NCBI RefSeq assembly: GCF_050937815.1
Contig: NZ_JACDIJ010000001.1
Coordinates: 310,001 to 374,000, forward strand
Direction of reading: 5' to 3'
DNA from: Treponema_C sp050937815
GTDB taxonomy: Bacteria > Spirochaetota > Spirochaetia > Treponematales > Treponemataceae
Length of the DNA: 64,000 nt
The translations under genes and the position numbers were made by a program. Below are positions 47,374 to 56,790 of the stretch, piece by piece. The notes under the pieces are model-generated. The model was not told the DNA's origin. It made no database searches and saw only the letters and a program-made list of their open reading frames with translations. Numbering within the stretch: position 1 is the first letter of the stretch; each line of letters starts with the position of its first letter.

Positions 47374-48957
47374 TTAAACGTTTTTATTTTGAATGCCGGG
47401 AATGCCGGACAGCTTTTCCGAAAGCAGGCGGCCGAGTTTCCAATTGTCGCCCGCGCCCATAGTAATAAAAAGCACATCTTTTTTTAAGCCGGTACAGCGT
47501 TCAAAAAGGTAATCGAGGGCATCAAAAATTTCTTCAAAATACGATACGTGATTATGATTACGGCGCACCGCTTCGTATAGGGTTTTACCGCTTATCGAAC
47601 CGTCAAAGCTTTCGCGGGCTGAAGCATAAATTTTATGTAACACAACTTCGTCGGCCGCCGAAAATGAACGCGCAAAGTCATCCAACAAAGCGGCGGTTCG
47701 CGTATAAGTATGCGACATAAAGTCGACGATAATGAACCGGTCCGGATAAAAAGAACGCAATCCCTCTATCGTTGTTTTTAAAGCGGTCGGATGATGGGCG
47801 TAATCGTCCATAATTAAAACACTGCCGTTTTGCAAACCGACCGTATCGATAATTTCACTGCGGCGCTTTGCTCCCGTAAACGATGCAAAGCCTTCTTTAA
47901 GTTTTTCGCACAAACGTTTTTTTTCAGCGCCGCTAAACTCGCATATCGGGCGCCCGCAATGTTCGGCGCATAAAGAAAGGGCAAGAGCGCAGGCCGCCCC
48001 GCAATTCAGCACTGTGTGTTTTCCCGGAATGCGCAGGTAAAAATCTTCATCAAAGCCTAAAAGCGAAAAATACTGCCTGCCTTTTTCGGTTTTTCCCATA
48101 TGCAGCCGATAGGGGCCTTTTGCAGCGAAGCCGTAGGGCGTATACACAATATCGTCCCTCTTTTTTTTAACGGCGGCAACCGTTTCGCAAGCACCCGCAT
48201 CGTCGGCACAGTAAATCAATTCGCCTCCTTCGGGCAATAAAAGGCAGTAATCGATAAAGGCATCGCGTATGCTTTCGTAAGTGGGGTAATAGTCCTGATG
48301 GTCGCTTTCGACACCGGTTAAAACGATTTTTTTCGGGCAAAAGGACATAAAATGCCGCCGGTATTCGCAGGTTTCGGCAACAAAAAAACGGCGGCCCCTG
48401 TTAAGCGTACAGCTTCCCGTCGCTCCGGACGGCGTTTGAATAGAGCTTTGTTTTTCCTCATCGGCGAAACCGGGAATAACGCTTCCTGCAAGCACTTGTA
48501 CGGGAAGATCCAAGCTTTTAAGGAGCATACCCGTAATACCGGTCGTTGTGGTTTTGCCGTGAACGCCCGCAATGCCGCAGCTGTAAGCTGCACGCGACAA
48601 AGCGCCCAAGGCTTCGGTATATAAAAGCATGGGGACTCCCGCCTTACGTGCGGCAATCAATTCGGGGTTCGAGTCGATTTTGTATGCGGAAGAATAGACA
48701 AGAAGGTCTATATCCTTTGTTATATTTTCAGCCGAAAAAAGAGTCGGCTTGATGTGTAAGCGCTCAAGTACTTCATCGGTATAAAAGCGGTCGGCGACGT
48801 CGCTTCCGCTTATACGGGCACCGCGGAAATGACAGATTTCCACAAGGGCGGCCATTCCGGTTCCCTTAATTCCCGTAAAATGAATGTGCGTATTTCGCAA
48901 ATCGTTTTTGGAAAATATTTTTTCCGTAAGCGGCATGTCACAGTGTTTAAGCGGCAT
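47374..48957 (-). CDS. murC: UDP-N-acetylmuramate--L-alanine ligase (MurC/Mpl family)
   Basis: A 527-residue Mur ligase. IHFTGIKGTGMAALVEICHF (about 23-42) is the MurC-type nucleotide-binding start and GISGSDVAD-like sequence follows. AGVHGKTTTTGITGML (about 124-139) is the ATP P-loop, and MDDYAHHPTALKTTIEGLRS near 418-437 is the family-specific histidine region. It adds L-Ala to UDP-MurNAc, or a peptide if it were an Mpl paralogue. The start at 48957 has AAAGGA 7 nt upstream; longer in-frame starts would overlap the chemoreceptor gene. Confidence 0.88.
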   Translation of the reverse strand: MPLKHCDMPLTEKIFSKNDLRNTHIHFTGIKGTGMAALVEICHFRGARISGSDVADRFYTDEVLERLHIKPTLFSAENITKDIDLLVYSSAYKIDSNPELIAARKAGVPMLLYTEALGALSRAAYSCGIAGVHGKTTTTGITGMLLKSLDLPVQVLAGSVIPGFADEEKQSSIQTPSGATGSCTLNRGRRFFVAETCEYRRHFMSFCPKKIVLTGVESDHQDYYPTYESIRDAFIDYCLLLPEGGELIYCADDAGACETVAAVKKKRDDIVYTPYGFAAKGPYRLHMGKTEKGRQYFSLLGFDEDFYLRIPGKHTVLNCGAACALALSLCAEHCGRPICEFSGAEKKRLCEKLKEGFASFTGAKRRSEIIDTVGLQNGSVLIMDDYAHHPTALKTTIEGLRSFYPDRFIIVDFMSHTYTRTAALLDDFARSFSAADEVVLHKIYASARESFDGSISGKTLYEAVRRNHNHVSYFEEIFDALDYLFERCTGLKKDVLFITMGAGDNWKLGRLLSEKLSGIPGIQNKNV

Positions 48958-48979
48958 ATGAAAATCCTTTGCGTGAAAC

Positions 48980-51172
48980 TTAGATTTCGTCATCGGTTTC
49001 ATTTTGGTACACTTTAAATTTTTGTACCTCAGTTACAAGATTATTAATGCTTTGCTTATTTTTTAAAGTAAGATGATTTACCTCTTGCACGGCATTATTT
49101 ATCTGAACGGATCCTGCAGACATTTCATTCATACTGCTTGTAATAACTTCGGTTAAATTGCTCAGCTTACTCATTTCATTTGCAGTCGCTTCACCGCCTC
49201 TTAAAATACCGGCTGAACTTTCTTTAACTTTAATCGTTACTTCGTTGATATCGCGTATTGCCGCAAGTACTTCACGGCTGCCTTTTTCCTGTTCGGACAT
49301 TGCTTCGGTAAGTCTGGTACTCATATTTTTAACCTGTTCGGTTAAATTAAAAATAACATTGAATTTTTCTTCGGCAGTTTTTGAAGCGGAAGACAAAACT
49401 TCAATTTCGCTGCTCAGCATTTTCAGCGTTTCGGTAATATTTTTTCCCTGAGCGCTTGATTCTTCGGCAAGTTTACGGATTTCATCTGCAACAACGGCAA
49501 AGCCCTTTCCCGCTTCTCCGGCGTGGGCAGCTTCTATTGCCGCATTCATTGCCAATAAGTTCGTTTGACTTGCTATATGTTGAATAACGCTGGAAGCTTC
49601 AAGCAAGCTGCCCGATTCTTCCGCAACCTTTTGGGTTATTCCGCTCGAATTGACTACGGTTTCTCTTCCGTCCACAGTCGCCGATGCAAGCGTTTTTATT
49701 ACCTCATCGGTTCTGCCGAGTGTTTGACTGATAGAACCGATATTACCGACCATTTGTTCTATTGCCGAAGAGGATTCGGCGACACTTGCCGCTTGAGATT
49801 CGATACTTGCATTCAGTTCCGTTATCGTACCGATAATTTCTTCCACTGTCGCAGCGGTTTCGCTTAAGCTTGCCGCTTGAGTTAAGGTTTGATCTTTTAC
49901 CACATCGACATTTCCGCTTATTTGGTCAACGGCGCTGGCCGTTTCCGTCATATTGGCGGAAAGGGTTTCTCCTATTTGACTCATCGACTGAGATTCAAGA
50001 ATAAGAGTGCTGATCATTTTGCACATATTGTCCATAGTTTGATTAAAATAATCCAACAATTGCCCTACTTCATCGTTTTTATTGTACTTGATACGGCCGG
50101 TAATATCGCCGGAAGCGATTTTTGCAAAAACATTGCGCATGTGTTTAAAATGCAAAAGCAAGCGGTTCGAAAAAATAAAGCCGGCTATAAATATAATAAG
50201 AATAAAAACCGCACCGATAATGATCATATCTTTAACAACATGATAAAAGGTTCCCAATATTTCGCTGCGCTCGACAAACATAATGATTTTCCAATTAAGT
50301 TCACCCAATGAAAAAACCCGCGCATTCCATTTTTTCCCGTCCATATCAAGCGTTAAGCTGTCTTTATTCATTTCAGCCAGCTTTGAAAAACCGGGAATAC
50401 CCGATTCGTTTAAAGATTTGAAATTCAATTCCCTATGACGGGGATCGGCAATAATCGTACCGTCGTTTTGAACCAGCATGACATAACCCGTTTTACCTAT
50501 GTGAATATCATTCATAAGCGACGTTAATTCATCAAGCGAAATATCTATACCCAAACAGCCGATTAATTTATTTGCAGCGGATTTTACCGTGCGCGCAAAA
50601 GTTACAACGATACCGTCAGTCGGAGTCATATATGCGGAAGTCATAATAATGTTTCCGTCTGCTTCTTTAGCCTGCTTATACCAGGGACGCTGACGGGGAT
50701 CATAACCGCCGGGCATGGGAATATCCATTGTTGTAACGAACCCGCCCCATTCACTGCCTGAATATATAATGGAAAATTCGGAGTAATACGTTTGCATATA
50801 TTTAAAAAAACTGCCGATTTCTTTTTCAACCGGGCTTTTTTCCGATTCGGGAACAAGGATATCCTGCGTATTTTTCGTATAATCATACAAACTGCCGTCA
50901 ATTTTTTGTACGGACGGATGCTCCGAAAGCATTTTTACGGCATTTTTATTATTTTGCATAAAAATATGTACCGCTTGGTTTACGGTAACAAACTGCTGTT
51001 CCGTAAATTGTTCGAATTGCAGTGTGGTGATTCGGTACAGCTGAAAACCGATGACAGAGCAAATAATGAGCGCCAGTGCAAGAACAACCGTCATCATAGC
51101 AATAATGAATTTAGTACGGATAGAAAAAAAAGCTCCCTTTTGTTTTTGCGACAAATCGAATCGGTGATTCAT
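48980..51172 (-). CDS. Methyl-accepting chemotaxis protein with dCache sensor
   Basis: A 730-residue chemoreceptor. Membrane span 1 is at about 22-45, a periplasmic dCache-type double sensor at about 50-310 (PMPGGYDPRQRPWYKQAKEA near 152-171 is the Cache signature), and membrane span 2 at about 312-335. A HAMP domain follows at about 336-390. The cytoplasmic coiled-coil signalling domain runs to the end, with the CheW/CheA hairpin tip FAVVADEIRKLAEESSAQGK near 568-587 and Ala/Glu-rich methylation helices. PWYKQA/ASAYMTPTDGIVVTFAR-like residues resemble amino-acid-binding Cache domains, but the ligand is not certain. AAGGGGA precedes the ATG. Confidence 0.95.
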   Translation of the reverse strand: MNHRFDLSQKQKGAFFSIRTKFIIAMMTVVLALALIICSVIGFQLYRITTLQFEQFTEQQFVTVNQAVHIFMQNNKNAVKMLSEHPSVQKIDGSLYDYTKNTQDILVPESEKSPVEKEIGSFFKYMQTYYSEFSIIYSGSEWGGFVTTMDIPMPGGYDPRQRPWYKQAKEADGNIIMTSAYMTPTDGIVVTFARTVKSAANKLIGCLGIDISLDELTSLMNDIHIGKTGYVMLVQNDGTIIADPRHRELNFKSLNESGIPGFSKLAEMNKDSLTLDMDGKKWNARVFSLGELNWKIIMFVERSEILGTFYHVVKDMIIIGAVFILIIFIAGFIFSNRLLLHFKHMRNVFAKIASGDITGRIKYNKNDEVGQLLDYFNQTMDNMCKMISTLILESQSMSQIGETLSANMTETASAVDQISGNVDVVKDQTLTQAASLSETAATVEEIIGTITELNASIESQAASVAESSSAIEQMVGNIGSISQTLGRTDEVIKTLASATVDGRETVVNSSGITQKVAEESGSLLEASSVIQHIASQTNLLAMNAAIEAAHAGEAGKGFAVVADEIRKLAEESSAQGKNITETLKMLSSEIEVLSSASKTAEEKFNVIFNLTEQVKNMSTRLTEAMSEQEKGSREVLAAIRDINEVTIKVKESSAGILRGGEATANEMSKLSNLTEVITSSMNEMSAGSVQINNAVQEVNHLTLKNKQSINNLVTEVQKFKVYQNETDDEI

Positions 51173-51264
51173 GATAAAAGATTCCCCTTTAGTATTTTAT
51201 AAGGGGCATTGTACAGTAAATAAAAAAAAATATAAAGATGAAAATCTTAAAAACATAAAGGACT

Positions 51265-51293
51265 TTTACACACATATTATTTTATGTTATACT
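51265..51293 (+). promoter_or_regulatory. folC promoter, predicted leaderless
   Basis: TTTACA (51265-51270), 17 bp, TATACT (51288-51293), then 8 nt to the ATG at 51302. No Shine-Dalgarno. Confidence 0.65.
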
Positions 51294-51301
51294 TACAAAA
51301 T

Positions 51302-52705
51302 ATGACAGAACATACATCTATGCGTGCTTTTTCCCGCTGGCTTGAAAATTATTTGAACTTTGAAAAAAATCCTAAAAAAGATATTTTTAAGCTCGATACA
51401 ATGAAATTCTTATGTGCCGAATTCGGCAATCCGCAAAATACATATAAATCGATTCACATTGCCGGTTCCAAGGGAAAGGGATCCGTATCGGCTTTTTGTG
51501 CTTCAATTTTGGAAGAAGCCGGTTTTAAAACGGGTTTGTACACTTCTCCCCATGTTGAAGATATAAGAGAGCGGATAACCGCGCCGACGCATTTTTTTAC
51601 GGAAGAAGAATATAGCAATGCCCTACAAGCTTTTATTCCGGCGGCCGATTTGTATATTTCAAGCAGGCTGAACGGAAGGAAAAAACCGACATGGTTCGAA
51701 TTGATGACTTTGTTTGCTTTTTTTTGTTTTCGAAACTGTAAAACACAATGGGCGGTTTTTGAAACGGGGATGGGCGGCCGCTTGGATGCAACCAATGTAC
51801 TGCATCCGCAAGCCTGTGCAATAACGACCATCGAATTGGAACATACCGAATACTTAGGTTCAACGACTGAAGCGATTGCATATGAAAAAGCGGGCATTAT
51901 AAAACCCGATATTCCGGTTTGTATCGCGCGGCAAAGTGCCGATGTAAAAAAAGTATTTAAAGCTAAAGCGGCTAAAGAACATACCCCCATCTTTTTTATT
52001 GAAGATATAGTTACACATATACATTATATCCGCGAAAAAAGCGGCATAGAAATTCTTTTTGCCCCGGATGCCTTTTGCGCATTGAACGGTTCGGTATTTT
52101 TTTCACGTCCGATAAAAGCGCATCTTAAGCTGCACGGAGCGTTTCAAACGGAAAATGCGGCATTGGCCGCCGCTGCCGTCAAAACGGCCCTACCCGATAT
52201 TGACGAGCAAACAATAGAAAGAGGGCTTGAAAAAGCATTTTTACCCGGGCGCTTTGAAATAATACACACCAAAGTACGAAATAAAGCGCTTACAATCGTT
52301 ATCGACGGATGTCACACACCGAACAGCATACGGGGTACATTGGAAACTTTTTTTGCCGATTTCGGTCCTTCGGCACATTTGCTTTTTGCCTGCGCCGAAG
52401 ATAAAGATGTCGATTCAATGGCATCCATTATAAAAGACTCTCCCTGCTCTTTCAGCAAAATCAATTTAACGATACCGGGCAAGGCAAAACATTCCGATTA
52501 CGACAAAACGCTCAAAAGTTTTTATACACGCTTTGAAAAATCTCTGCTGAATGCAGATAAAGATTACACCGCATTAATACACAATGCATTCGAACAAGCC
52601 GCAGCCGAAAACAAAGCGCTGCTTTGTGCCGGCTCGTTTTATTTGGCCGGCGAAGTAAAAAAAGCGATACAAAAAAACCGCCTCGATTCATGTCCGCCGC
52701 AATAA
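51302..52705 (+). CDS. folC: Folylpolyglutamate synthase/dihydrofolate synthase
   Basis: A 467-residue FolC of the Mur-ligase superfamily that adds glutamate to folates. SIHIAGSKGKGSVSAFCASI (about 46-65) is the P-loop. TSPHVEDIRERI near 80, WFELMTLFAFFCF near 130 and FETGMGGRLDATNVL near 148 follow the family pattern, and a DGCHTPNSIRGTLETF block near 341 corresponds to the C-terminal domain. The start at 51302 is taken because a -10 box ends 8 nt upstream; an ATG at 51284 lies inside that promoter. Confidence 0.92.
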   Translation: MTEHTSMRAFSRWLENYLNFEKNPKKDIFKLDTMKFLCAEFGNPQNTYKSIHIAGSKGKGSVSAFCASILEEAGFKTGLYTSPHVEDIRERITAPTHFFTEEEYSNALQAFIPAADLYISSRLNGRKKPTWFELMTLFAFFCFRNCKTQWAVFETGMGGRLDATNVLHPQACAITTIELEHTEYLGSTTEAIAYEKAGIIKPDIPVCIARQSADVKKVFKAKAAKEHTPIFFIEDIVTHIHYIREKSGIEILFAPDAFCALNGSVFFSRPIKAHLKLHGAFQTENAALAAAAVKTALPDIDEQTIERGLEKAFLPGRFEIIHTKVRNKALTIVIDGCHTPNSIRGTLETFFADFGPSAHLLFACAEDKDVDSMASIIKDSPCSFSKINLTIPGKAKHSDYDKTLKSFYTRFEKSLLNADKDYTALIHNAFEQAAAENKALLCAGSFYLAGEVKKAIQKNRLDSCPPQ

Positions 52706-52746
52706 AGCCGCTGTTTTAAAATTTTCTTTGTTTTTTAATTGCAGGC

Positions 52747-53544
52747 TTATATAAAATCGGATATTTCAAACCCTTTTAAAACAATACAAAGGGGCTCATT
52801 AGTTAAAGGATGATTGAATTTTAAAGCACAAGCGGTAAAACAAAGTTCCTGTTTTATCGGTTTGTCCGCCGTTGCAGAACACTCGGGATTATATGCAAAA
52901 TCGCCTATAACGGGTAAACCGTATGCGGCAAGGTGGGAACGCACTTGGTGACGAAATCCGTTTGCGATTTTACAAACTACTTTTACGGCGGCATTACCGT
53001 TTTTTATGCCGGCATCGCATATCGATACAATTTCCGTGCGGTATGTCGTTTTGCCGGCTTTTTTTAAGTCGGCTTTACCCGCATCGGTAAAAACGGGTTT
53101 TACTTTTTTATTCCCCACACCGTAAGATCTAAAGCGGCTTTTAATTACAAGGGGAAAATCTTTTTGTTTTTGTAAAAGCTCAAGAGCTTGATCCGTTTTA
53201 AGACAATAAGCGCAATAATATTTTATAAAACGTCCTTCGCTTTGTTGTTTTTGAAAATTATCAAAGGCTTTTTGCGTACGGGCGGCAAGCAAAAGTCCTC
53301 TTGTAGCCGTATCCAAACGGTGTACCAAGCCTCCTTCAATACTTTTTTTCCCGCACACAAAGGCGGTTTCCGGAACATAGTCCGTAATTTGCGAGTATGC
53401 GGTGTTTTCATACGGATGTAAGGGGGCTGAAGGAAGACCGGCCGGTTTATCTATAACGATAAAATCGGCATCTTCAAAAATGAGGGAGATTTTAAATTCG
53501 CAATTTTCCGCAACCCGGCTGCCGGTTTTAGCCGAAGTGTCCAT
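52747..53544 (-). CDS. RluA-family pseudouridine synthase (short form)
   Basis: A 265-residue RNA pseudouridine synthase of the RluA family without an S4 domain. Catalytic Asp is in GLVHRLDTATRGLLLAARTQ (about 80-99). FIVIDKPAGLPSAPLHP (about 31-47) and the RHQVRSHLAAYGLPVIGD block near 208-225 are family hallmarks. The HRLDxxTxG motif is intact, so it should be active on rRNA or tRNA; the target site is not predictable. It lies 28 bp downstream of the RluD-like gene on the same strand. Confidence 0.9.
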   Translation of the reverse strand: MDTSAKTGSRVAENCEFKISLIFEDADFIVIDKPAGLPSAPLHPYENTAYSQITDYVPETAFVCGKKSIEGGLVHRLDTATRGLLLAARTQKAFDNFQKQQSEGRFIKYYCAYCLKTDQALELLQKQKDFPLVIKSRFRSYGVGNKKVKPVFTDAGKADLKKAGKTTYRTEIVSICDAGIKNGNAAVKVVCKIANGFRHQVRSHLAAYGLPVIGDFAYNPECSATADKPIKQELCFTACALKFNHPLTNEPLCIVLKGFEISDFI

Positions 53545-53572
53545 ATCCGCTCCTTAGGTTTTTCACTTTTTT

Positions 53573-54535
53573 TTACGTATTACGGCACAGAGGCGTCGGT
53601 TTAAATTCGGCATGAAGCGTTTTAAGCACTTTTTTAAAACGCCGCGGAACGGGAGCAGTAAATTCTACCGGATGTTGCATATCTGTGTCCTGCCTATACG
53701 AAGGCAACCGCAAACTCAATGTACGCGCATGCAGCATCAAAACGGCATCCGTAAAAAGGGTATCTTTTACACCGTATATGGAATCACCGAGTATGGGACA
53801 TCCTAAATATTTCATATGCACACGTATTTGATGAGTACGTCCCGTTTTGATTCGTATACGCATAAGAGAATAGGGGCCGTATATACCTATACAGCGGTAA
53901 AGGGTATGAGCGTATTTTCCGGTTTTTGCATCACGCATTACGGTAAATTTTTTACGATTCGACGGCGAACGGCCTATATTGTTTTTTATTTCACCCTTTA
54001 AATAGGGCGGATGCCCCCGCACTATCGCAATATATTCTTTTTTTACGCGCCTATTTTTAAATTCGCTTTGCAAAAACACTTCCGCATCCCTGTTTTTTGC
54101 GGCAATCAAAACTCCCGATGTATCTTTATCAAGACGATGAACTATTCCGGGACGGGAAGATACATCTTCTATTTTTTCCCTGCATCCCCAATGATACAAC
54201 AAGGCATTAACCAAGGTCCCTTCCCAATTTCCCGCGCCCGGATGAGTAACCATGCCTTGCGCTTTATTTACTACGGTTACATCGATATTATCAAACAAAA
54301 TATCCAGCGGAATATTTTGCGGCTTAATATATGCGGGAACGGGATCTTCCCATGCTATGCATATGTTTTCTCCGCCTTTTAAACGTAAAGACAGTTTTGC
54401 GTTTTTTCCGTTTACCGTTACCGATTCCAGTCCCGTTTTTAAACGCGAGCGGCTGATATTTTGGACGGAACTTGCATAGGTATCAAGCCTCATGGGACAT
54501 AAACACGGATCGGCGGTAAAACAAAGAGAATGCAT
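53573..54535 (-). CDS. rluD: RluD-like 23S rRNA pseudouridine synthase
   Basis: A 320-residue RluA-family synthase with an N-terminal S4 RNA-binding domain (RLDTYASSVQNISRSRLKTG, about 16-35) and the catalytic motif GIVHRLDKDTSGVLIAAKNR (about 128-147). KTGRTHQIRVHMKYLGCPIL near 231 completes the active domain. RluD-type enzymes modify helix 69 of 23S rRNA; that assignment rests on overall likeness. Its ATG overlaps the stop of the upstream gene by one base. Confidence 0.9.
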   Translation of the reverse strand: MHSLCFTADPCLCPMRLDTYASSVQNISRSRLKTGLESVTVNGKNAKLSLRLKGGENICIAWEDPVPAYIKPQNIPLDILFDNIDVTVVNKAQGMVTHPGAGNWEGTLVNALLYHWGCREKIEDVSSRPGIVHRLDKDTSGVLIAAKNRDAEVFLQSEFKNRRVKKEYIAIVRGHPPYLKGEIKNNIGRSPSNRKKFTVMRDAKTGKYAHTLYRCIGIYGPYSLMRIRIKTGRTHQIRVHMKYLGCPILGDSIYGVKDTLFTDAVLMLHARTLSLRLPSYRQDTDMQHPVEFTAPVPRRFKKVLKTLHAEFKPTPLCRNT

Positions 54536-55074
54536 TATTCGGTACTTTCCTTTATTTGATCGGAATCGGAACTTCGGCTGCTATCGCTTTGTGCATCCTG
54601 TGCAGAATCTTTTTCTTTAATATTTTCAGGCACGGCTTCTTCAACGCGAATTCCGCTCCTGTCTTCCGCATACATTTGCTCCAGCTTTTTTTTATTATGG
54701 TCTTTAACCCGTATAACAATAAAATCGGTCAGACCGATTGCGATGCTTAAGACGGCGGCAGTCGTAAAGATTCCTATTTGTTCGTTTTTATTAAGTTTTG
54801 CTTCGCTTGAAGACAACGGAAAGGGGTTTGGAATATAAGCCGGATTAAAATCGTTTGCGCCGTAGCGGTAAAGAGAATACACAAGCGTTACACCGAGCGT
54901 GGTAAAAGGTAAAGAACCGAAGGTTATAATTTCGGCACGGCGCACATCTTTCAGCCAAGAGGGAAGCGGCTTTCCTTTTTCGTACGAATCAATACGGAAC
55001 GCCGCATTTTCCGCCGAAAACGCGAAGGACGATATAAAAATCAGCATACATAAAAATGCGGCCAGTTTTTTCAT
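54535..55074 (-). CDS. Signal-peptide membrane protein of unknown function
   Basis: A 179-residue protein with a signal sequence (MKKLAAFLCMLIFISSFAFS) and two further hydrophobic stretches (about 50-70 and 101-121), then a charged, acidic C-terminal tail rich in Asp, Ser and Glu. It does not match a family I can name; such proteins are common in Treponema next to RNA-modification genes. Translational coupling is tight: it overlaps the YggS gene upstream by 4 bp and the RluD gene downstream by 1 bp. Confidence 0.6.
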   Translation of the reverse strand: MKKLAAFLCMLIFISSFAFSAENAAFRIDSYEKGKPLPSWLKDVRRAEIITFGSLPFTTLGVTLVYSLYRYGANDFNPAYIPNPFPLSSSEAKLNKNEQIGIFTTAAVLSIAIGLTDFIVIRVKDHNKKKLEQMYAEDRSGIRVEEAVPENIKEKDSAQDAQSDSSRSSDSDQIKESTE

Positions 55075-55844
55075 AAGCGATTCTCCGAATCGGGGTTGTA
55101 AAACAGGCGGCTTCCGACACGTACTAAGGTCGAGCCTTCTTCGACGGCGGTTTCAAAATCGCCCGACATTCCCATAGAAAGTTCGGTAAAAGAAAAACAA
55201 GCAAATCGTTTTTGCATAGCTTCGGCGGTTTCCCGTAATTTTATAAACGAGCGGCGTACCGCTTCGGCTTCGGTTTTGTCTGCCGGATTTCGTATAAGCG
55301 GAGCCATAGTCATAAAACCGCACACACACAGATTTTTTTCTTCGGCATATTCCAAAGAACGCACAATGTCGTCGCTGCAAGTAAAACCCGATTTCGATTC
55401 TTCGCCCGTATGTACTTCAAACAAAAGCTTAAGGGGCCGCGATGCCGCATCAAACGGTGCCGTATCCGACTGTTGCGTTTCACCGCTTAAACGTTTGGCG
55501 ATTTCTTCAAGCAGTTCGATACGGTCTACCGACTGAATACAGCTTACCAAGGGTAAAATCGTTTTGACCTTATTGCGCTGGAGGTTTCCTATCATATGCA
55601 ACGAAGAATCGGGAAGGTTCAAGCCGGAGCGGCCGAATTTTTCAAGGGCTTCTTGAACGCGGTTTTCGCCGAAAAGACGGATACCGGCATCATGAGCCGC
55701 TTTAATTTCTTCTATCGAGCGGAATTTCGTTACCGCCATAAGTTTAATATCCGCCGCTTTTCTTCCGCTGCGCCCGGCAGCTTTTTCGATTTTTTCGCGT
55801 ACAAAGCCGATATTATCGGCAATAAGCATTTCCGTATTATTCAT
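55071..55844 (-). CDS. yggS: YggS/PROSC-family PLP-binding protein
   Basis: A 257-residue PLP-binding TIM-barrel protein that keeps pyridoxal phosphate balanced in the cytoplasm. KLMAVTKFRSIEEIKAAHDA (about 34-53) carries the Schiff-base lysine. LFGENRVQEALEKF near 58 and a SMGMSGDFETAVEEGSTLVR block near 223-242 are diagnostic. The ATG at 55844 has AAGGA 7 nt upstream and overlaps the end of ksgA by 8 bp. It is part of a tight ksgA-yggS-rluD run. Confidence 0.92.
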   Translation of the reverse strand: MNNTEMLIADNIGFVREKIEKAAGRSGRKAADIKLMAVTKFRSIEEIKAAHDAGIRLFGENRVQEALEKFGRSGLNLPDSSLHMIGNLQRNKVKTILPLVSCIQSVDRIELLEEIAKRLSGETQQSDTAPFDAASRPLKLLFEVHTGEESKSGFTCSDDIVRSLEYAEEKNLCVCGFMTMAPLIRNPADKTEAEAVRRSFIKLRETAEAMQKRFACFSFTELSMGMSGDFETAVEEGSTLVRVGSRLFYNPDSENRL

Positions 55845-56739
55845 GTCCGTATCCTTCGGCAGCGGCGCCCGTATTTTTTGTGCGGTACTCACAGGATGTA
55901 TCCGCAAGCATACATATTTTTTCCACCGTTAGGTTTTCGGCGCGTATTTTCGGGTCTATTCCGGCAGCTTTAAGCACCGCTTCGGCCGTTTCGGTATTTC
56001 CGTACAAAGCGCTTAAATTGTTTTTTACGGTTTTGCGCCGCGATGAAAATAAACTGCGCTGCAACTTTAAAAATTCTCCCGTATTTTTGCAAAGCGGAAA
56101 CGCTTCTTTTTTTGTGCATACCACCGCTTGCGAAGCAACGTTCGGCCGCGGCCAAAAACTTCCGCCGGCCAAATCCATAAGGGGCTGTATATCGTATGCC
56201 CAGGAACAAAGAACCGAAAAAGACGAATAGTCGGCGCAGCCGCATTGTGCCGCCATACGCTGTGCAACCTCTTTTTGCACGGTAAATATGCATCGCTCGA
56301 AGCGTACCGTTTCACTCACCGTATCGGCAATGATTTTGGCGGCAATATTGTACGGAAGGTTGCCGCACAAACGCGCAGGCACACCCGAAGCTTTATATTC
56401 GCCCTTCCATGTCTTCAACACGTCGCCTGCGACGATTTTCAATTGTCCGCTTTTTATTTCGTCGGTAAAAATATCTTCAAGTGCAAGAATAAAACCGCGG
56501 TCTATTTCAAAAACGGTCAGTACTGCGCCGCGTTTTAAAAGTTCGGCGGTTAAGGCCCCCAAACCGGGTCCGATTTCCCATACCTTCATTCCTTCTTTTA
56601 CCGCTAAAGCCTCGGCTATTTTAGCGCGCGCACGCGGGTTTACAAGAAAGTTTTGCCCGAACTTTTTTTGCATAGCCATTCCCCGGCTTTCAAGGTAGGT
56701 TTTTAAAAAAGACGGAGAATCGTAATCCATTAAGCGCAC
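55837..56739 (-). CDS. ksgA: 16S rRNA dimethyladenosine transferase
   Basis: A 300-residue KsgA (RsmA), which dimethylates two adenines near the 3' end of 16S rRNA using S-adenosylmethionine. KKFGQNFLVNPRARAKIAEA (about 25-44), VWEIGPGLGALTAELL (about 53-68) and CGNLPYNIAAKIIADT (about 124-139; the catalytic NLPY) are all present. The GTG at 56739 is favoured by GAGGAG 7 nt upstream; an ATG 9 nt later is the alternative. Confidence 0.95.
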   Translation of the reverse strand: MRLMDYDSPSFLKTYLESRGMAMQKKFGQNFLVNPRARAKIAEALAVKEGMKVWEIGPGLGALTAELLKRGAVLTVFEIDRGFILALEDIFTDEIKSGQLKIVAGDVLKTWKGEYKASGVPARLCGNLPYNIAAKIIADTVSETVRFERCIFTVQKEVAQRMAAQCGCADYSSFSVLCSWAYDIQPLMDLAGGSFWPRPNVASQAVVCTKKEAFPLCKNTGEFLKLQRSLFSSRRKTVKNNLSALYGNTETAEAVLKAAGIDPKIRAENLTVEKICMLADTSCEYRTKNTGAAAEGYGHE

Positions 56740-56790
56740 CCGGCACTCCTCAAAGTAATAAAAAAGTACATATAAGTGAACAATCGAATA